This document shows, one piece after another, positions 22,100 to 33,501 of a stretch of DNA of 64,000 bases. Below the pieces are notes generated by a model. That model worked only from the letters and a program-made list of their open reading frames with translations, had not been told where the DNA came from and did no database searches. This DNA is from Phyto melanocephala. Taxonomy: Eukaryota > Arthropoda > Insecta > Diptera > Rhinophoridae. The translations under genes were made by a program, and so were the position numbers. Positions within the stretch are counted from its first letter, which is position 1; each line of letters starts with the position of its first letter. Location of the stretch: assembly GCA_941918925.1 (NCBI GenBank), contig OW799235.1, positions 39,640,701-39,704,700 of the forward strand, in the 5' to 3' direction.

Positions 22100-22600
22100 T
22101 TTCCAAATTCTCGTGAACTATGTATTAGGTCTTTTTTGTTATTATTTTAACGTGAGAAAATCCGTTGTGTTTTCTTAGAGAGAATTCAAAGTAACCGCTT
22201 TAAAAAATACATACATAATAATTCCATTCACAACCTTGGTTGGATTGGTACTACTTTTGTATATGTTTACAGTATTGTATCCTTGTTGTTGGTAATTTCC
22301 ATTGAAACAATTTGTATAACAATACATACAGGGATGGAAAATGTACTTTGATTCACATAATCAAAAGATACCATTTGTTTTGTTTCTTCGCTTCCAAAAT
22401 AATAAATATATAATGTATCTTTAATTTAAGTGTTTTATTAAGTTTTTTATCTTGACTAAAATTTTTATTAAAAATTGATTTAAATTTTGTTTGTAACTCT
22501 GCAAAAGTAAGATTTAATCAACTTTACCGTTCCTGACTTTTATTTACATGATGTTTAATATCAATTGACGTTTAACAATACAATTGATACAACAGATATT
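22100..22600. other. No gene seen
   Basis: AT-rich sequence with no recognised feature up to the MITE. Confidence 0.4.
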
Positions 22601-22983
22601 GGGCCAATTCAAAGTAAACTCTCATATTGTACTATGTCATAAATTTCATATTAATATGACTAGTGACTTTGAACACCTTTTGTTAACTAATTATGTATTT
22701 AATACAAGAAAGAAGACAGAGATGACGCTGTTAAAAATTGTATGTATACAGGAAAGAAGAAAATAGAAAATATTCTCTCTGAGAGGTGAGAAGCGAAGAA
22801 ATTCTCTCTGAGAGACAGTATGGTTAAAAGTATAACATAAACAATTTCTTATACATAGGAAACAAATGTGTAAAGTCATATTATTTTTTTTGTATGGAAA
22901 TTACTAACAAAAATTTTAAGCATGCATAAAATAATATGAAATAGTACAAATACGACTGATATGCAACCACTTTGAATTGGCCC
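22601..22983. mobile_element. PIF/Harbinger-like MITE with ATT duplication
   Basis: 383-bp non-coding element whose ends are exact inverted copies GGGCCAATTCAAAGT, flanked by direct ATT at 22598-22600 and 22984-22986. Inside, GAAATTCTCTCTGAGAG-like motifs occur twice near 22770-22815. Confidence 0.75.
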
Positions 22984-23127
22984 ATTGTGTTCACAAGTAA
23001 ACAAACTGTAGTAAATACTGAATACAATATGAAGTTGTAAATTGAACAAGTGTATGTTCTTATATCTATGTATGTACTATGCATGCATACACATGTCGAT
23101 AAATATTGCAAAGTATTTTGTTTATAG

Positions 23128-23535
23128 GTTGTTGGGTTTAAGCTGGTCTATATGCATTTCACTGGTGTCTAAATGTCAGTAGACATTTAAACCACAAAAT
23201 TAGTTAAAAAGTTTAAAAATGTTACGAGGCTTATTTAAAGTTTTCATAAACAATACGAGAATTTTAAATAAAACAAGAAACAAAAATTTAAAAATTCTTC
23301 GTAAACCCAACCAACAATTTTGTACAGTATAAATTTCTATTCCTTTTTATAAATTTTATTTTTCTAATCTGTCTATATTTGGCTAACACATGGTTAACAC
23401 TAAATATAATTGAGGGCAACCGAAAAAAGAAATTTTTTAATAAACATAAAAAACATAGACCAGCTTAAACACAATAACCAATAAACAACATTTTGAAATT
23501 TATTAAGAAAATATCCTAAATAATTAGTAAACTTT
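23128..23535. repeat. Repeat family C copy (foldback form)
   Basis: Left end GGTTGTTGGGTTTAAGCTGG, TCTATATGC; right end AGACCAGCTTAAACACAATA, ACC in inverse orientation, so the ends fold back. The centre keeps CCAACCAACAATTTT and the hairpin arms GGCTAACACA and GGTTAACACT. Confidence 0.7.
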
Positions 23536-24856
23536 TTATATTGTAAAGTATATTGAAACGTTACTTTTTTTAGAATTTATTTCAATTCGATAAAAGCTTA
23601 GAAACATGAGAATTTTTTCAGCCGTACGGAATCTGATAATACCTTCCACTATCATGTACATAAATAAGTAGATATAATGACCACATTGTAACTTAACCTA
23701 GTTTTCATGTTATGCCATTTTATTTAATATTTATATCCGACGTAATTTTTTGATTTTGACTTTTTACATAGTAATCTGTATTTTAGTAGGCAAGATCTTT
23801 CATTTAATATCATTATTATGGAGGTTAAATCCATAACTACTATATGTAACTCATACAGCCGCCATTTAATCTAGGACGCCATTTTGAATGTTTACCTTTT
23901 CATAGCTAACTTTATTTTACTGGACAAGCCTTTTCATTTGATAATTTGGGGGGGATCAAGGGATACTCTTTGAAATACCAGATATGCCCCATATAAAAAT
24001 TTATTTAACACCATTTTATGTATATTGCGATGCCGGTTGTATAGAAAATTAAAAGTATTTTGGTGCTTATATCTCTGTAAGTTTCAAACCCATTTGTTAG
24101 TTTTTCTCAGAAAAAAATTTTAAGACGGCTTATTATTTGGTGTCCTTTAAAAAATTCTTTAGGAGGTTGAAAAATTTTATAAATATTAATGTATATGTAT
24201 ATATATTTTTTTAAATAGTATAAAATAACTTTGCCGATTAGTTACCGATTTTTCCAAAATTTTTTACGAATATCTCTAAAAGCATTTCATATATATAAAT
24301 AGTCACAAACGAGAAAAATAAAAAAAAAAAACAAAGGCAGTCGTGTTTAGTTGGTCATATTTCAAAAGTTATAGTGCGATTGTGCTTTAGTACCGATCTG
24401 CTTTTCTTTATACCGTAATGTTTAAATTACAAACGGAATGATAAAGCTTTATATACCCTTAACACCACAAGCGAAGAGAATAATACTTCTACTCGTTTTT
24501 ATATGAATTTTTTTAATTCAAGTCAATAATGAATTGTGGAAGGGGGCATTGTATCTCCTATGATAATTTATTGAAACATTTGGTCAAACAGAATAATATA
24601 TCTAGAATAGTGCGATCAATTGCACTGGTCTGCAGCAAATCTCGCGTTCAAATAAAACGATTTTTTTCTGGCTCAGAATTTTTCTTGGGCATACCTAATA
24701 TTATGGCTGGTGATACATTTTTTCATGCATATTAAGTACTATTTTTTGAGTGCAATTATAAGGACAAAAATTTTACATTTTGTATAATTTCTCAGAATGG
24801 TAGGAATATTACGAATAAAATAAGCAAATGTTGATTTTATTCACGATTAAAGGAAG
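23536..24856. other. No gene; repeat B variant fragments
   Basis: 23870-24500 contains fragments of the repeat B variant (GGACGCCATTTTGAATG, CAAAGGCAGTCGTGTTTAG, ATTACAAACGGAATGATAAA). The rest is AT-rich without recognised features. A small open frame at 24529-24735 has no recognisable product. Confidence 0.45.
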
Positions 24857-24933
24857 GTATTTATTTATTTAAGTTAGTCTATGGTATAAATCCTTACAGA
24901 CTATTAAAATAAAGTGACAGAAATATATTACAA

Positions 24934-26220
24934 TTACGAATTTAAAAACACTATGATATTTCTCTTAATAATATTAACACTAACAGAAAAGTCAATTAAA
25001 TGATAAAGATTACTAAAATCGCAACAAATTATTCTAAAAGGATTATCATTAGCATAATTTCGACGAAAAAATTGCACGTGCAATGGGTTGAAATTTCTAG
25101 TTGGACGATGTGGAATATTGAAGGATAAGTTGCTTAGCAGGAAACTAGAGCATACATCTCCGTTAATCAATTTGATAACAAACGTTACATTTAGCATTGT
25201 TCTACGGCTCTGTAAAGTAGGAAGTTTAATTAGTGCAAGTCTTGATTTGTAAGATGGTAAATTTGAAACACTATTTCGAAAAAGGTGACGTAAGCAAAAC
25301 AACAGAAATTGTTTCTGTACAGACTCAATTTTATCAGAGTACAAATTATATTGAGGATTCCAGATAATTGATCCGAATTCTAATATTGGCCTTACTAAAG
25401 ATGTATAGAGCTGTTTAGTGATGTAAGGGTCCGAAAATTCCTTGGCCCAGAGTTTTATGAAAGCAAGAACCCCACGAGCTTTATTAGATATTAGGGTAAT
25501 ATGCTGATTAAAATTAAGTTTAACATCAAATATAATACCCAAATCAACTATTGAATCAACCAGTTCCAGTTTGTAACCATTCAGGAAGAATGAGCTTATT
25601 TCTTCTGTTTTACGGGAAAAGTGCTTGTGTTTACATTTATTTAAATTCAAATCCATTAAGTTAGTATTACACCATACAAAGAAACTATCTAGGTCTTGTT
25701 GCAGCAGATTATAATTACCAAAGTTATTACCGATATGAAAAATTTTTACGTCATCTGCGTACATAAGAACATTAGAAAATTTAATAGCATTTGGAAGATC
25801 AATTATAAGCAGGGTAAATAAAATTGGTCCAAGATGGCTGCCTTGTTGAACTCCAGATTTAACTGTTATATGTTTAGATAGAGTATTATTGAAGCAAACA
25901 CGTTGGTTTCTGTCCGTTATATATGAATTAATCCAAGCCAAACTATTATTGGTAAATCCCAACAAATTAAGCTTTTTGATTAACAAAATATGGTTGACTT
26001 TATCAAAAGCTTTACTAAAGTCCGTGTAGATGACGTCAGTACACTGACCATTAGCAAATCCTCGATTAATTAAGAATGTCAATTGTAGAAGATTTGTAGT
26101 TATTGAGCAACCTTTACGGAAGCCATGTTGAGAAGACGCCATTATTGATGAAACTTGATGACACAGAGATTCGGTAATACATTTTTCGAAAAGTTTAGGA
26201 ATCATACTTAATTTAACTAA
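24934..26220 (-). pseudogene. LINE reverse transcriptase, C-terminal part
   Basis: A 423-residue open frame (stop at 24934) continuing from 28678-29146 across the nested LINE. RT motifs in order: QHGFRKGCSITTNLLQL, VIYTDFSKAFDKVNH, VKSGVQQGSHLGPILF, and the catalytic VLMYADDVKIF. Next come the thumb and C-terminal region, with RGVLAFIKLWAKEF and LVRPILEFGSIIWNP. It has no stop in this section, so this half of the RT is well preserved. The protein would nick target DNA (endonuclease) and copy its own RNA at the nick. Confidence 0.88.
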
Positions 26221-26258
26221 ACCTCATTCCGGGATGCAGGGAGGTTGATACGGGAATC

Positions 26259-27200
26259 GTGAGTGCGGATAGGACCCATTCCGTGGTCGATGGGAACATA
26301 TTTTCTTACGAGAGAATCTCGTGGGCGATTGATAGTTTCTCCCCATATAAATCATCTGGACCTGATGGAATTCTGCCACGTATGTTGCAGAGTGCCAAGA
26401 GATATGTTATTCTCTGGCTCCAGAGGATTTTCATGCTCTGCCTATCTCTAAATTATATTCTTGGGAATTGGAGAAGGGTCAGTGTCGTTTTTATTCCGAA
26501 GATCGGAAGGAGAAGTCATGATAGTGCGAAAGACTTTCGTCCGATTAGCCTTTCATCTTTTCAGCTTAAAACACTGGAACGACTCATCGACTATCATATC
26601 AGGCAGCGACTGGAGGGAACGACGCGTTTGTCGGGCAGTCAGCATGCCTATCTTAAGGGACGCTCTACGGAGACGGCTCTACATGAGGTCGTGGGGACTA
26701 TAGAGAGGTCTCTCGAATTCGGGCAGTATACTATGGCAGCCTTCTTGGATATAGAAGGGGCCTTCAATAACGTAACCACCCTTGCGATTCAGCATGCCCT
26801 CACTGGTCTAGAGGTTGAGAAGTACATCAGCAACTGGCTAGTGTCCATGCTGAGCACAAGGGTGGTTATTGCTAATCTTGGTAACACCACTATGTCAAGG
26901 CTAGTGGAAAGAGGTACACCTCAGGGCGGTGTGATCTCTCCACTGCTTTGGCTTATTGTTGTTAACAAGATTCTTATTGAACTGGACAATAGCTTAATAA
27001 AGGTCGTGGCTTATGCGGACGATGTTGTGATACTAGTATCGGGACTGTTTCCGGACGTGATTAGCGATATCATGTCCGATGCCTTGAGATTACTAAGAAA
27101 CTGGGCCACGGACAGCGGTCTAGTAGTAAACCCAAGCAAAACGGAACTGGTACTGTTCACAACAAAGACCAAGATTCCGAGCTTCAGAACACCGAGGTAG
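26259..27200 (+). pseudogene. LOA-like LINE reverse transcriptase
   Basis: Open frame of 313 residues. RT motifs: YKSSGPDGILPRMLQ, KDFRPISLSSFQLKTLER, QHAYLKGRSTETALHEVV, AAFLDIEGAFNNV, ERGTPQGGVISPLLW and the catalytic VVAYADDVVIL. It stops at TAG 27198-27200, where the same protein continues in the +1 frame (GTAKYLGIILDSKVSW). The first codon used by an open-frame search is not a real start because the element is truncated upstream. Confidence 0.9.
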
Positions 27201-28566
27201 GGGAACTGCGAAATATCTGGGGATTATCCTGGACTCTAAAGTGTCATGGAAGCTGAACGTCGAGCACAGGGTGAAGAAGGCTACGGTGGCCTACTACACG
27301 TGTCGTGGGATGTTTGGTAGGAAATGGGGACGTACCCCCAACATGATTAAATGGATGTATACGGCCGTAGTACGTCCGATTCTCACTTATGGATCTCTGG
27401 TATGGTGGACTGCAACAGGGCGTAAATATGTTGTGGACCAGTTGTATAGAGTACAGAGATCGGCATGCATTGGGATAACGGGAGCGATGCGAACTAGTCC
27501 TTCGGAGGCGCTGAACACTATGTTGCATCTCGTTCCCATAGATATTCATATATTGGCCACATCCGCAAGTAGTGCGGTGAGGCTTAATGCGACTGGATGT
27601 TGGAGGTCGAGGACGTATGGCCATGCGAGTATATTGGCCACGCTGCCTTCGAGCGTGAATCAACCCTCTGACTACATTACGCCCTACATGGATTTTGATG
27701 GGGCGTTCAGGGTTCTTATTCCCTCCAGGAGAGAGTGGAATGGGGGTCGCCTTTTGGGGAGCTTTGACACCAGGATCTATACTGACGGTTCGACGATGGA
27801 ATGTGGTGTTGGATCTGGTGTCTTCTCTGATGGACCGGAGATTGAAGCATGTAGGATACTGAATGACGGGAATATCCACGGGAGCGTTAGTATATTTGTC
27901 GACAGTCAGGCGGAACTCTTGTCACTCAGGTCATACATTAGTACGTCTAAATTAGTTGGCCAATGTAGAAAGGAACTGTCAAGGCTTGGTCAGCGGGCTG
28001 ACGTTACTCTAGTTTGGATTCCTACGCATAAGGGCCACTATGGTAACCAGCGTGCTGATGAGCTGGCCAGGGGAGGATCTGCTCTGGATATCTCTAATGC
28101 AATTGCAGTTGCAATCCCGTTGGGGACTATTAAGGGCAGAATCTCCAGACACTTTCTCCGGAAGGCTGATAACAGGTGGCGTGGGCTGAGCACGTGTTAG
28201 GTGGCACGGCTTACGTGGCCCTCTTTTGATGCACGACGTACATTGCAACTTACCAGTCGAAGTCGGAGGGACATATCGAGGTTGCTGGCGGTATTGACGC
28301 GTCACTGGATGTTAGGCAAACATGCAAGTCGGCTCGGACTCCCATCGAACGACCATTGTCGCAGTTGTCTGGATAAAGAGAAGGAGGAATCGGTTTTCCA
28401 CTTTCTCTGCGAATGTCCTGCACTGGCGGCTAAGAGACACAGATTTCTGGGCGAACATATACAAGATGGCCTCTCTGCGATATCTGAAGTTGGACTGAAT
28501 TATCTACTGAGATATCTCAGGGCCACGGGGTGGATCTATTATCCTTACTCTTGGATTTTATTCTGA
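27201..28566 (+). pseudogene. LOA-like LINE RT thumb, RNase H and C-terminal region
   Basis: Continues the LINE protein in a frame shifted by one. RT thumb region: RPILTYGSLVWWTAT. The RNase H domain shows IYTDGSTMECGVGSGVF, IFVDSQAELLSL and WIPTHKGHYGNQRADELAR, the D, D and H/D residues of RNase H. TAG at 28198-28200 breaks the frame, which then continues unshifted with HWMLGKHASRLGLPSNDHC, the cysteine/histidine pair CRSC...FHFLCECPAL, and ends at 28566. Both defects make the copy inactive. Confidence 0.88.
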
Positions 28567-28672
28567 GATACACTGGAAGCTGACGAGTGATGTGGTCCTG
28601 TCAAAACGGAGTCATACAGACTCTACTTGACTGTTGGCGTGCAGCAAACTACCACGTTAACCAACCAACCAT

Positions 28673-29230
28673 ACCTCTGTAGTTTACAACTCGAGACTTA
28701 TTTCCAGATTTAAATAAAGGAATAATATATGACTCTTTCCAAGCTTTAGGGAAATAACCGTATTTTAGTGATATATTAAACATAATTGTTAATGGAGTCG
28801 CCAAAGCATGAGCACAATTTGAAAGTAGACAACTAGGAATGCCGTCAGGTACACTTTGGTTTGTAGATTTCAGATTCTTTAAGTTTTTTACAACATCATC
28901 ATAGTGTATAGGCGGAAATGATATTGATTGATTGTGCATTATCGGATAAGGGTAGTTAGTTGAATTATCGTATTGGTTATCGGAATATGTTGCACTGAAG
29001 AAATCCGCAAACATGTTACTTATGACTAAGTCGTCATGGGATTCTTGATTTAGATAGTTCATGATAGTCGGAAAGCTAGAAGATTTTCTTTTGGAATTGA
29101 CAAATTTATAAAAGGATTTTGGGTAGTTTTTAAAATTAGATCTCATATCATTTAAGTATTTATTATATAATTTAGTATTCAGCGTGTTATAAGCAGCCCG
29201 TGCAGCAGAGTATCTTCCATAATCTGTGAT
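28673..29230 (-). pseudogene. LINE reverse transcriptase, N-terminal part
   Basis: Upstream half of the RT whose other half is 24934-26220. Recognisable parts are the linker (NYPKSFYKFVNSKR), VPDGIPSCLLSNC, and YFPKAWKESYIIPLFKSGNK, then VVNYRG, where the nested LINE enters at GAGGT. A frame change near 29228 separates it from the endonuclease piece. Confidence 0.85.
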
Positions 29231-30060
29231 TAAACCAGTTTTTTATATTGATTGTAACGTTTGTTCTTAAGGTTCTTAATTATCGACAACTGCTTAGAGT
29301 TCCAAGGAGGACCAGAGTGTTTTTTTAACGAAATTTTCGGAACGCATTCATTTTTATAAACAAACACGGTTTTATAAAATAAATCTACCATCGCATCTAT
29401 AGATAATCTGACACTATCGGAAACTGAAAGCAACTCATGCCAGTCCGTGTTAAAAAAACATTGATTCAGGGCAACATAATCAGCATGCTTAAAACAATAC
29501 ACTTTATTCTTTTTTTTTTTACGAGAAGTTGGGATACTAAAACTTAATTCGATTGTTGGGTGATGTGGGTCTTCAGGTATAGTAACAGGATCTACACGAT
29601 TCATGATGTAATCAGCTGGATCATTTACGAACACCAAGTCAAGCAGCTTATTATGCTTGTTGCGAATGCCATTAATCTCATATAAGAATAAGTTATAAAA
29701 TTTATTAATCAATTCGTTATTCCAGAAATTCATTCTATGTAGTGGGAATGTAATAATTAAATTCGGTTAAGTATAACCATGAAACAGACGGTAAATTGAA
29801 ATCACCAAACACAAGAATATGGTCATCTGGATTTGAACTTAAAACAACGTTTTCAATGGCTTTTATATGATCATTGTAAATTGACTGTTGAGAACAAGGA
29901 GGAATATAGGAGCAAGTTGTGAAAATCCGTTTATGGTCAATCTTTATCAGGACACCAATAAATTCTATTGAATGGCTTGTATCCGTTACAATTTCTTCAG
30001 AATGGAGAAGACAGGAGACAGCTAACTTTGCTAAAAATTGTATAATGCATTTTGAGGGTT
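29230..30060 (-). pseudogene. LINE endonuclease remnant
   Basis: AP-endonuclease-like domain of the minus-strand LINE. It reads FIGVLIKIDHKRIFTTCSY, HILVFGDFNLPSVSW, a stop near 29740, then LLDLVFVN, PEDPHHPTIELSF (the conserved S/D-H region) and SGPPWNSKQLS. The 5' part of the domain is missing, so the element is 5'-truncated near 30060. Confidence 0.8.
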
Positions 30061-30148
30061 TTGAAAATAAACCCCATAAAAACGTATATATATTAGAAAT
30101 TTGCTATCTATTGTAAATAATTAGGCAGCACTTTTTTATTTTACACCT

Positions 30149-30368
30149 TTGGCCAAGGCATATTTATTCATCAGGTTATTGCAGTTCGGAGAGAATTTTT
30201 TGTTTATATTTTTTATATATAAAGTTTGACATTTGAAATAAATTAGAAAAGAGAGAAAATTGTTTTTTATTTATGCATTTTGATAGCTGAAATTTAAAAT
30301 AAGTGTTGAAAAAAATAATCAGCTGACGAATCAAGAGTACCTGATGAATAAATATGCCTTGACCTTTG
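30149..30368. mobile_element. MITE family E
   Basis: About 220 bp, non-coding. Ends are inverted copies of CAAGGCATATTTATTCATCA (left 30154 on; right inverted at 30340-30363). Fragments with the same end occur at 13930-14289 and 49570-49675. Target duplication not defined. Confidence 0.75.
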
Positions 30369-30584
30369 GCAAACATGTAGGTATATATATATACATATGT
30401 ATATAATAATAAATTATATTAATTTCCTACATATTTTTAAACTAAAATTGTAAAAAAATATAAAATATTTCAAAAAACAGTTTTAACAATTATTTTAAAT
30501 AAAGTCAATTTATAGTAAACTTAAATACAACAAACTATGAATAGGGTGATGTTTAACTATCTTTCTATCTTATTGACTACTGCG

Positions 30585-30940
30585 TAATACATTTCATCCC
30601 GTGTAAAAATTTCTACAATTTTTATTTCCGATCCCATAAAGTATATATTTTTTCAAAGCTCATGAATAGGAAAGTCGATTAAGCTCTGTCAGTCTGAACG
30701 TCTGTCCGTGTGTATGGTGAAGTCAAATTTTTGAAGCCCCCCGACCCGCGTGAGGTATTAAAATATATGAGAAATATTCGGGAGCATTAACGACTGAGAT
30801 ATGGGGAAAAAACCACGACCATTTCGTTTTTTTTCACAACAACAACATACAACACATACATACATACAAACGTGGAATACTGGTTACATGTATTAAACGT
30901 GGCATCGAATCCCAGCTGAGACAAAAAATTGTTTTTTAAT
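30585..30940 (+). repeat. Repeat family B copy, partial
   Basis: TTTCATCCCGTGTAAAAATT, GATCCCATAAAGTATATATT, GTCAGTCTGAACGTCTGTCC and CATCGAATCCCAGCTGAG. It lacks the second end. Confidence 0.75.
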
Positions 30941-31009
30941 TTTATATATTATTAACATAAAAAATTTTTACTAATTATTAAGGATATTCTCCCAATGATT
31001 TTCAAAATT

Positions 31010-32075
31010 TTAGTTTTATTGGTTGTTGTGTTTAAGCTGGTCTATATGCATTTCACTGGTGCTTATGCCAGATCATCAGTAGACCTTTAAACTATAAAAT
31101 TTATTAAAAAGTTCCTCATAAACCCAACCAACAAGTTTTTATTTTTGTTTCTTGATTTATTTACAATTCTCATATTGTTTATGAAAAATTTTAAATAAAA
31201 CTTGTAATAATTTTAAACTTTTTAATAAATTTTATAGTTTAAAGGTCTACTGATGATCTGGCATAAGCACCAGTGAAATGCATATAGACCAGCTTAAACA
31301 CAACAACCAATAAAACTAAAATTTTGAAAATCATTGGGAGAATATCCTTAATAATTAGTAAATTTTTTATGTTAATAAATGAAATTTTATTATTCGGTTG
31401 CCCTTAATATATATTTTGTGTTAACCAATGTGTTAGCCAAATATATAAGGGATTAGAATAATAAAATAATGAAAATTTAATAAAAATTGTTGGTTGGGTT
31501 TATGAAGAAGTTTTTATTTTTGTTTCTTGATTTATTTAAAATTCTCATATTGTTTATGAAAAATTTTAAATAAAACTTGTAATAATTTTAAACTTTTTAA
31601 TAAATTTTATAGTTTAAAGGTCTACTGATGATCTGGCATAAGCACCAGTGAAATGCATATAGACCAGCTTAAACACAACAACCAATAAAACTAAAATTTT
31701 GAAAATCATTGGGAGAATATCCTTAATAATTAGTAAATTTTTTATGTTAATAAATGAAATTTTATTATTCGGTTGCCCTTAATATATATTTTGTGTTAAC
31801 CAATGTGTTAGCCAAATATATAAGGGATTAGAATAATAAAATAATGAAAATTGAATAAAAATTGTTGGTTGGGTTTATGAGGAATTTTTTATTTTTGTTT
31901 CTTGATTTATTTAAAATTCTCATATTGTTTATGAAAAATTTTAAATAAAACTTGTAATAATTTTAAACTTTTTAATAAATTTTATAGTTTAAAGGTCTAC
32001 TGATGATCTGGCATAAGCACCAGTGAAATGCATATAGACCAGCTTAAACACAACAACCAATAAAACTAAAATTTA
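31010..32075. repeat. Repeat family C: foldback element with about 375-bp tandem units
   Basis: Starts with inverted arm TTATTGGTTGTTGTGTTTAA, GCTGGTCTATATGC at 31017. Then come near-identical direct units starting at about 31135, 31511 and 31885 (the last partial), each containing CTACTGATGATCTGGCATAA, GCACCAG, GTTAACCAATGTGTTAGCC and TTGTTGGTTGGGTTTATGA. The last unit ends in the opposite arm, AACACAACAACCAATAAAAC. No coding sequence. Period is 374-376 bp by counting. Confidence 0.88.
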
Positions 32076-32644
32076 TATATTATTTTTATTTTTATTGTTT
32101 TTTTTATTTGTTTTTTATTTTTTTTTTAATTTTTTTATTTAATTTAAGAATTCAAATTAAATTAAATTACAATCATTTTAAGGAATATTCTTTAAAATTA
32201 TTCCGACATTAGCCGAGTGGAATGCATTTTCGAAACCATCTACGATTTTAAAATCAGCACTCTTTACCGGTATACTATTATGTAATTTTGAATTTCTATA
32301 TATGTTAAGTTTAGTCTATACGGTATGATGAATCAGCAAATGTATGCTTACATTCATTTGCTTTAAAGAAACAACAAAAGTCTCTGTTAGCATATTAATT
32401 ATGTTAGTCGTTTACACGATTTGCTGAAATTGAATTTGAATTCATCATACGACAACAAATGATTTTTCATCATATAAATAAGCATACGATTTTTGTGTAT
32501 ACACGATATGTTGAATTTCGTTTAATTATTGTATGCTGAGTCGTACGAACATTTGTTGAGAAATGTAAAACTCGTTTGACAGCTCTTTTTTTATTCAATA
32601 AATCTATAAAATAATTTTTGCAATACAATTTTTTAATATTAAAC
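32076..32644. other. No gene; repeat H fragment
   Basis: T-rich run, then a weak repeat H copy at 32205-32330 (GGAATGCATTTTCGAAACCA, CAGCACTCTTTACCGG). The remainder is unrecognised. Confidence 0.4.
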
Positions 32645-33486
32645 AAGTAAGAGCGCTATATTCTGCCGTGCCGAATCTTATATACCCTTCACAACGTGTA
32701 GTCATGCAATAACAGTAGTTTGTATCACCATTCATCCCATATGAAATACTTGCATACATATAAAAACATCCCATTGTAAAATTATAAATTTACGTATGTA
32801 TGTTAAAAAAAAAATAAAAATAAAAATTTAAAAAAAAAAAAATTAAAAAAAAAAATTAAAAAAAAATATTAAAAAAAAAATTTTTTTTAAATAATTAAAA
32901 TATATATAATAAATATAAAACAAAAAAAAAATAAAAAAAAATATTTAAAAAAAAAACTAAAAAAAAAATAATAAAAATATAAATAATATATTAAATAAAA
33001 AATAAAAAAAAATAAAAAAAAAAAAAATAAAAAAAAAATATAAAAAAAAAAAAATTTTTTGGCTCAGCTGGCTTCGATGCCATGCTTACTCTAAGCACTA
33101 TACATGTTTGTATGAATGTATGTTGTTGTTGTAATGTTGTTTTTGTGAAAAAAAAATCGAGGTGGTCGTGGGTTTTTGCTCATATCTCAGTTGTTTATGT
33201 ACCGATGTTTCTGATTTTCAATACCGATCTACTCCCGAATATTTCTGATATTTTAATAGCTCACCCGAGTCCAAGTGATGGCGGGGGGCTTCAAAAAGTT
33301 GATTTCAACATACACACGGACAGACGGTCAGACGGACAGACTGACAGACTGACAGGGCTTAATCGACTCCCCTATTCATAAGCTTTCAGAAAATATATAC
33401 TTTATGGGGTCGGAAATCAAAATTGTAGAAATTTCACACGGAATGACAAACCTATATATACCCTTTTTCACTGTGTGAAGGGTATA
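32645..33486 (-). repeat. Repeat family B copy, full length
   Basis: ACAAGTAAGAGCGCTATATT with hairpin TTCTGCCGTGCCGAA, then CCCTTCACAACGTGTAGTCA. An A/T-only core of about 250 bp follows (32810-33060). Then GGCTCAGCTGGCTTCGATG, TGTTGTTGTTGTAATG, a GACGGTCAGACGGACAGACT run, ATATATACTTTATGGGGTC and the second hairpin CACTGTGTGAAGGGTATA. It is the reference copy for this family here. Confidence 0.85.
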
Positions 33487-33501
33487 AAAAAAGCATAAAT
33501 A

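Larger units (their letters stand above)
26226..28672 (+). mobile_element. 5'-truncated LOA-like LINE nested in the minus-strand LINE
   Basis: 2447 bp of plus-strand LINE, clearly richer in G+C than its surroundings. Target duplication ACCTC at 26221-26225 and 28673-28677. It begins within the N-terminal part of RT, so ORF1 and the endonuclease are absent, as expected of 5' truncation during target-primed reverse transcription. The 3' end is a short AACC tandem (TTAACCAACCAACC) rather than poly(A). It carries RT, then RNase H, then a C-terminal cysteine/histidine region, the order seen in LOA and I-group elements. Confidence 0.88.
24857..30060 (-). mobile_element. Minus-strand LINE (CR1/Jockey-like), split by a nested LINE
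   Basis: About 2.75 kb of non-LTR retrotransposon after removing the insertion at 26226-28672. On the minus strand it runs from part of the endonuclease (30060-29230, motif FGDFNLP) to RT (29146-28678, then 26220-24934), and ends in an AATAAATAAATA tail at about 24858-24872. The 5' end is truncated. Frame breaks: a stop near 29740 and a frame change near 29228. No RNase H domain is seen. Clade is inferred from overall RT style only. Confidence 0.85.

Noticed and set aside
27244..27879. Minus-strand open frame of 211 codons opposite the LOA-like LINE
   Set aside because: It is the antisense shadow of the RT/RNase H region, favoured by the GC-rich sequence.
32210..32230. TAGCCGAGTGG resembles the A box of a tRNA gene or tRNA-derived SINE
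   Set aside because: No B box at a suitable distance and no cloverleaf; related repeat H copies do not keep the motif.
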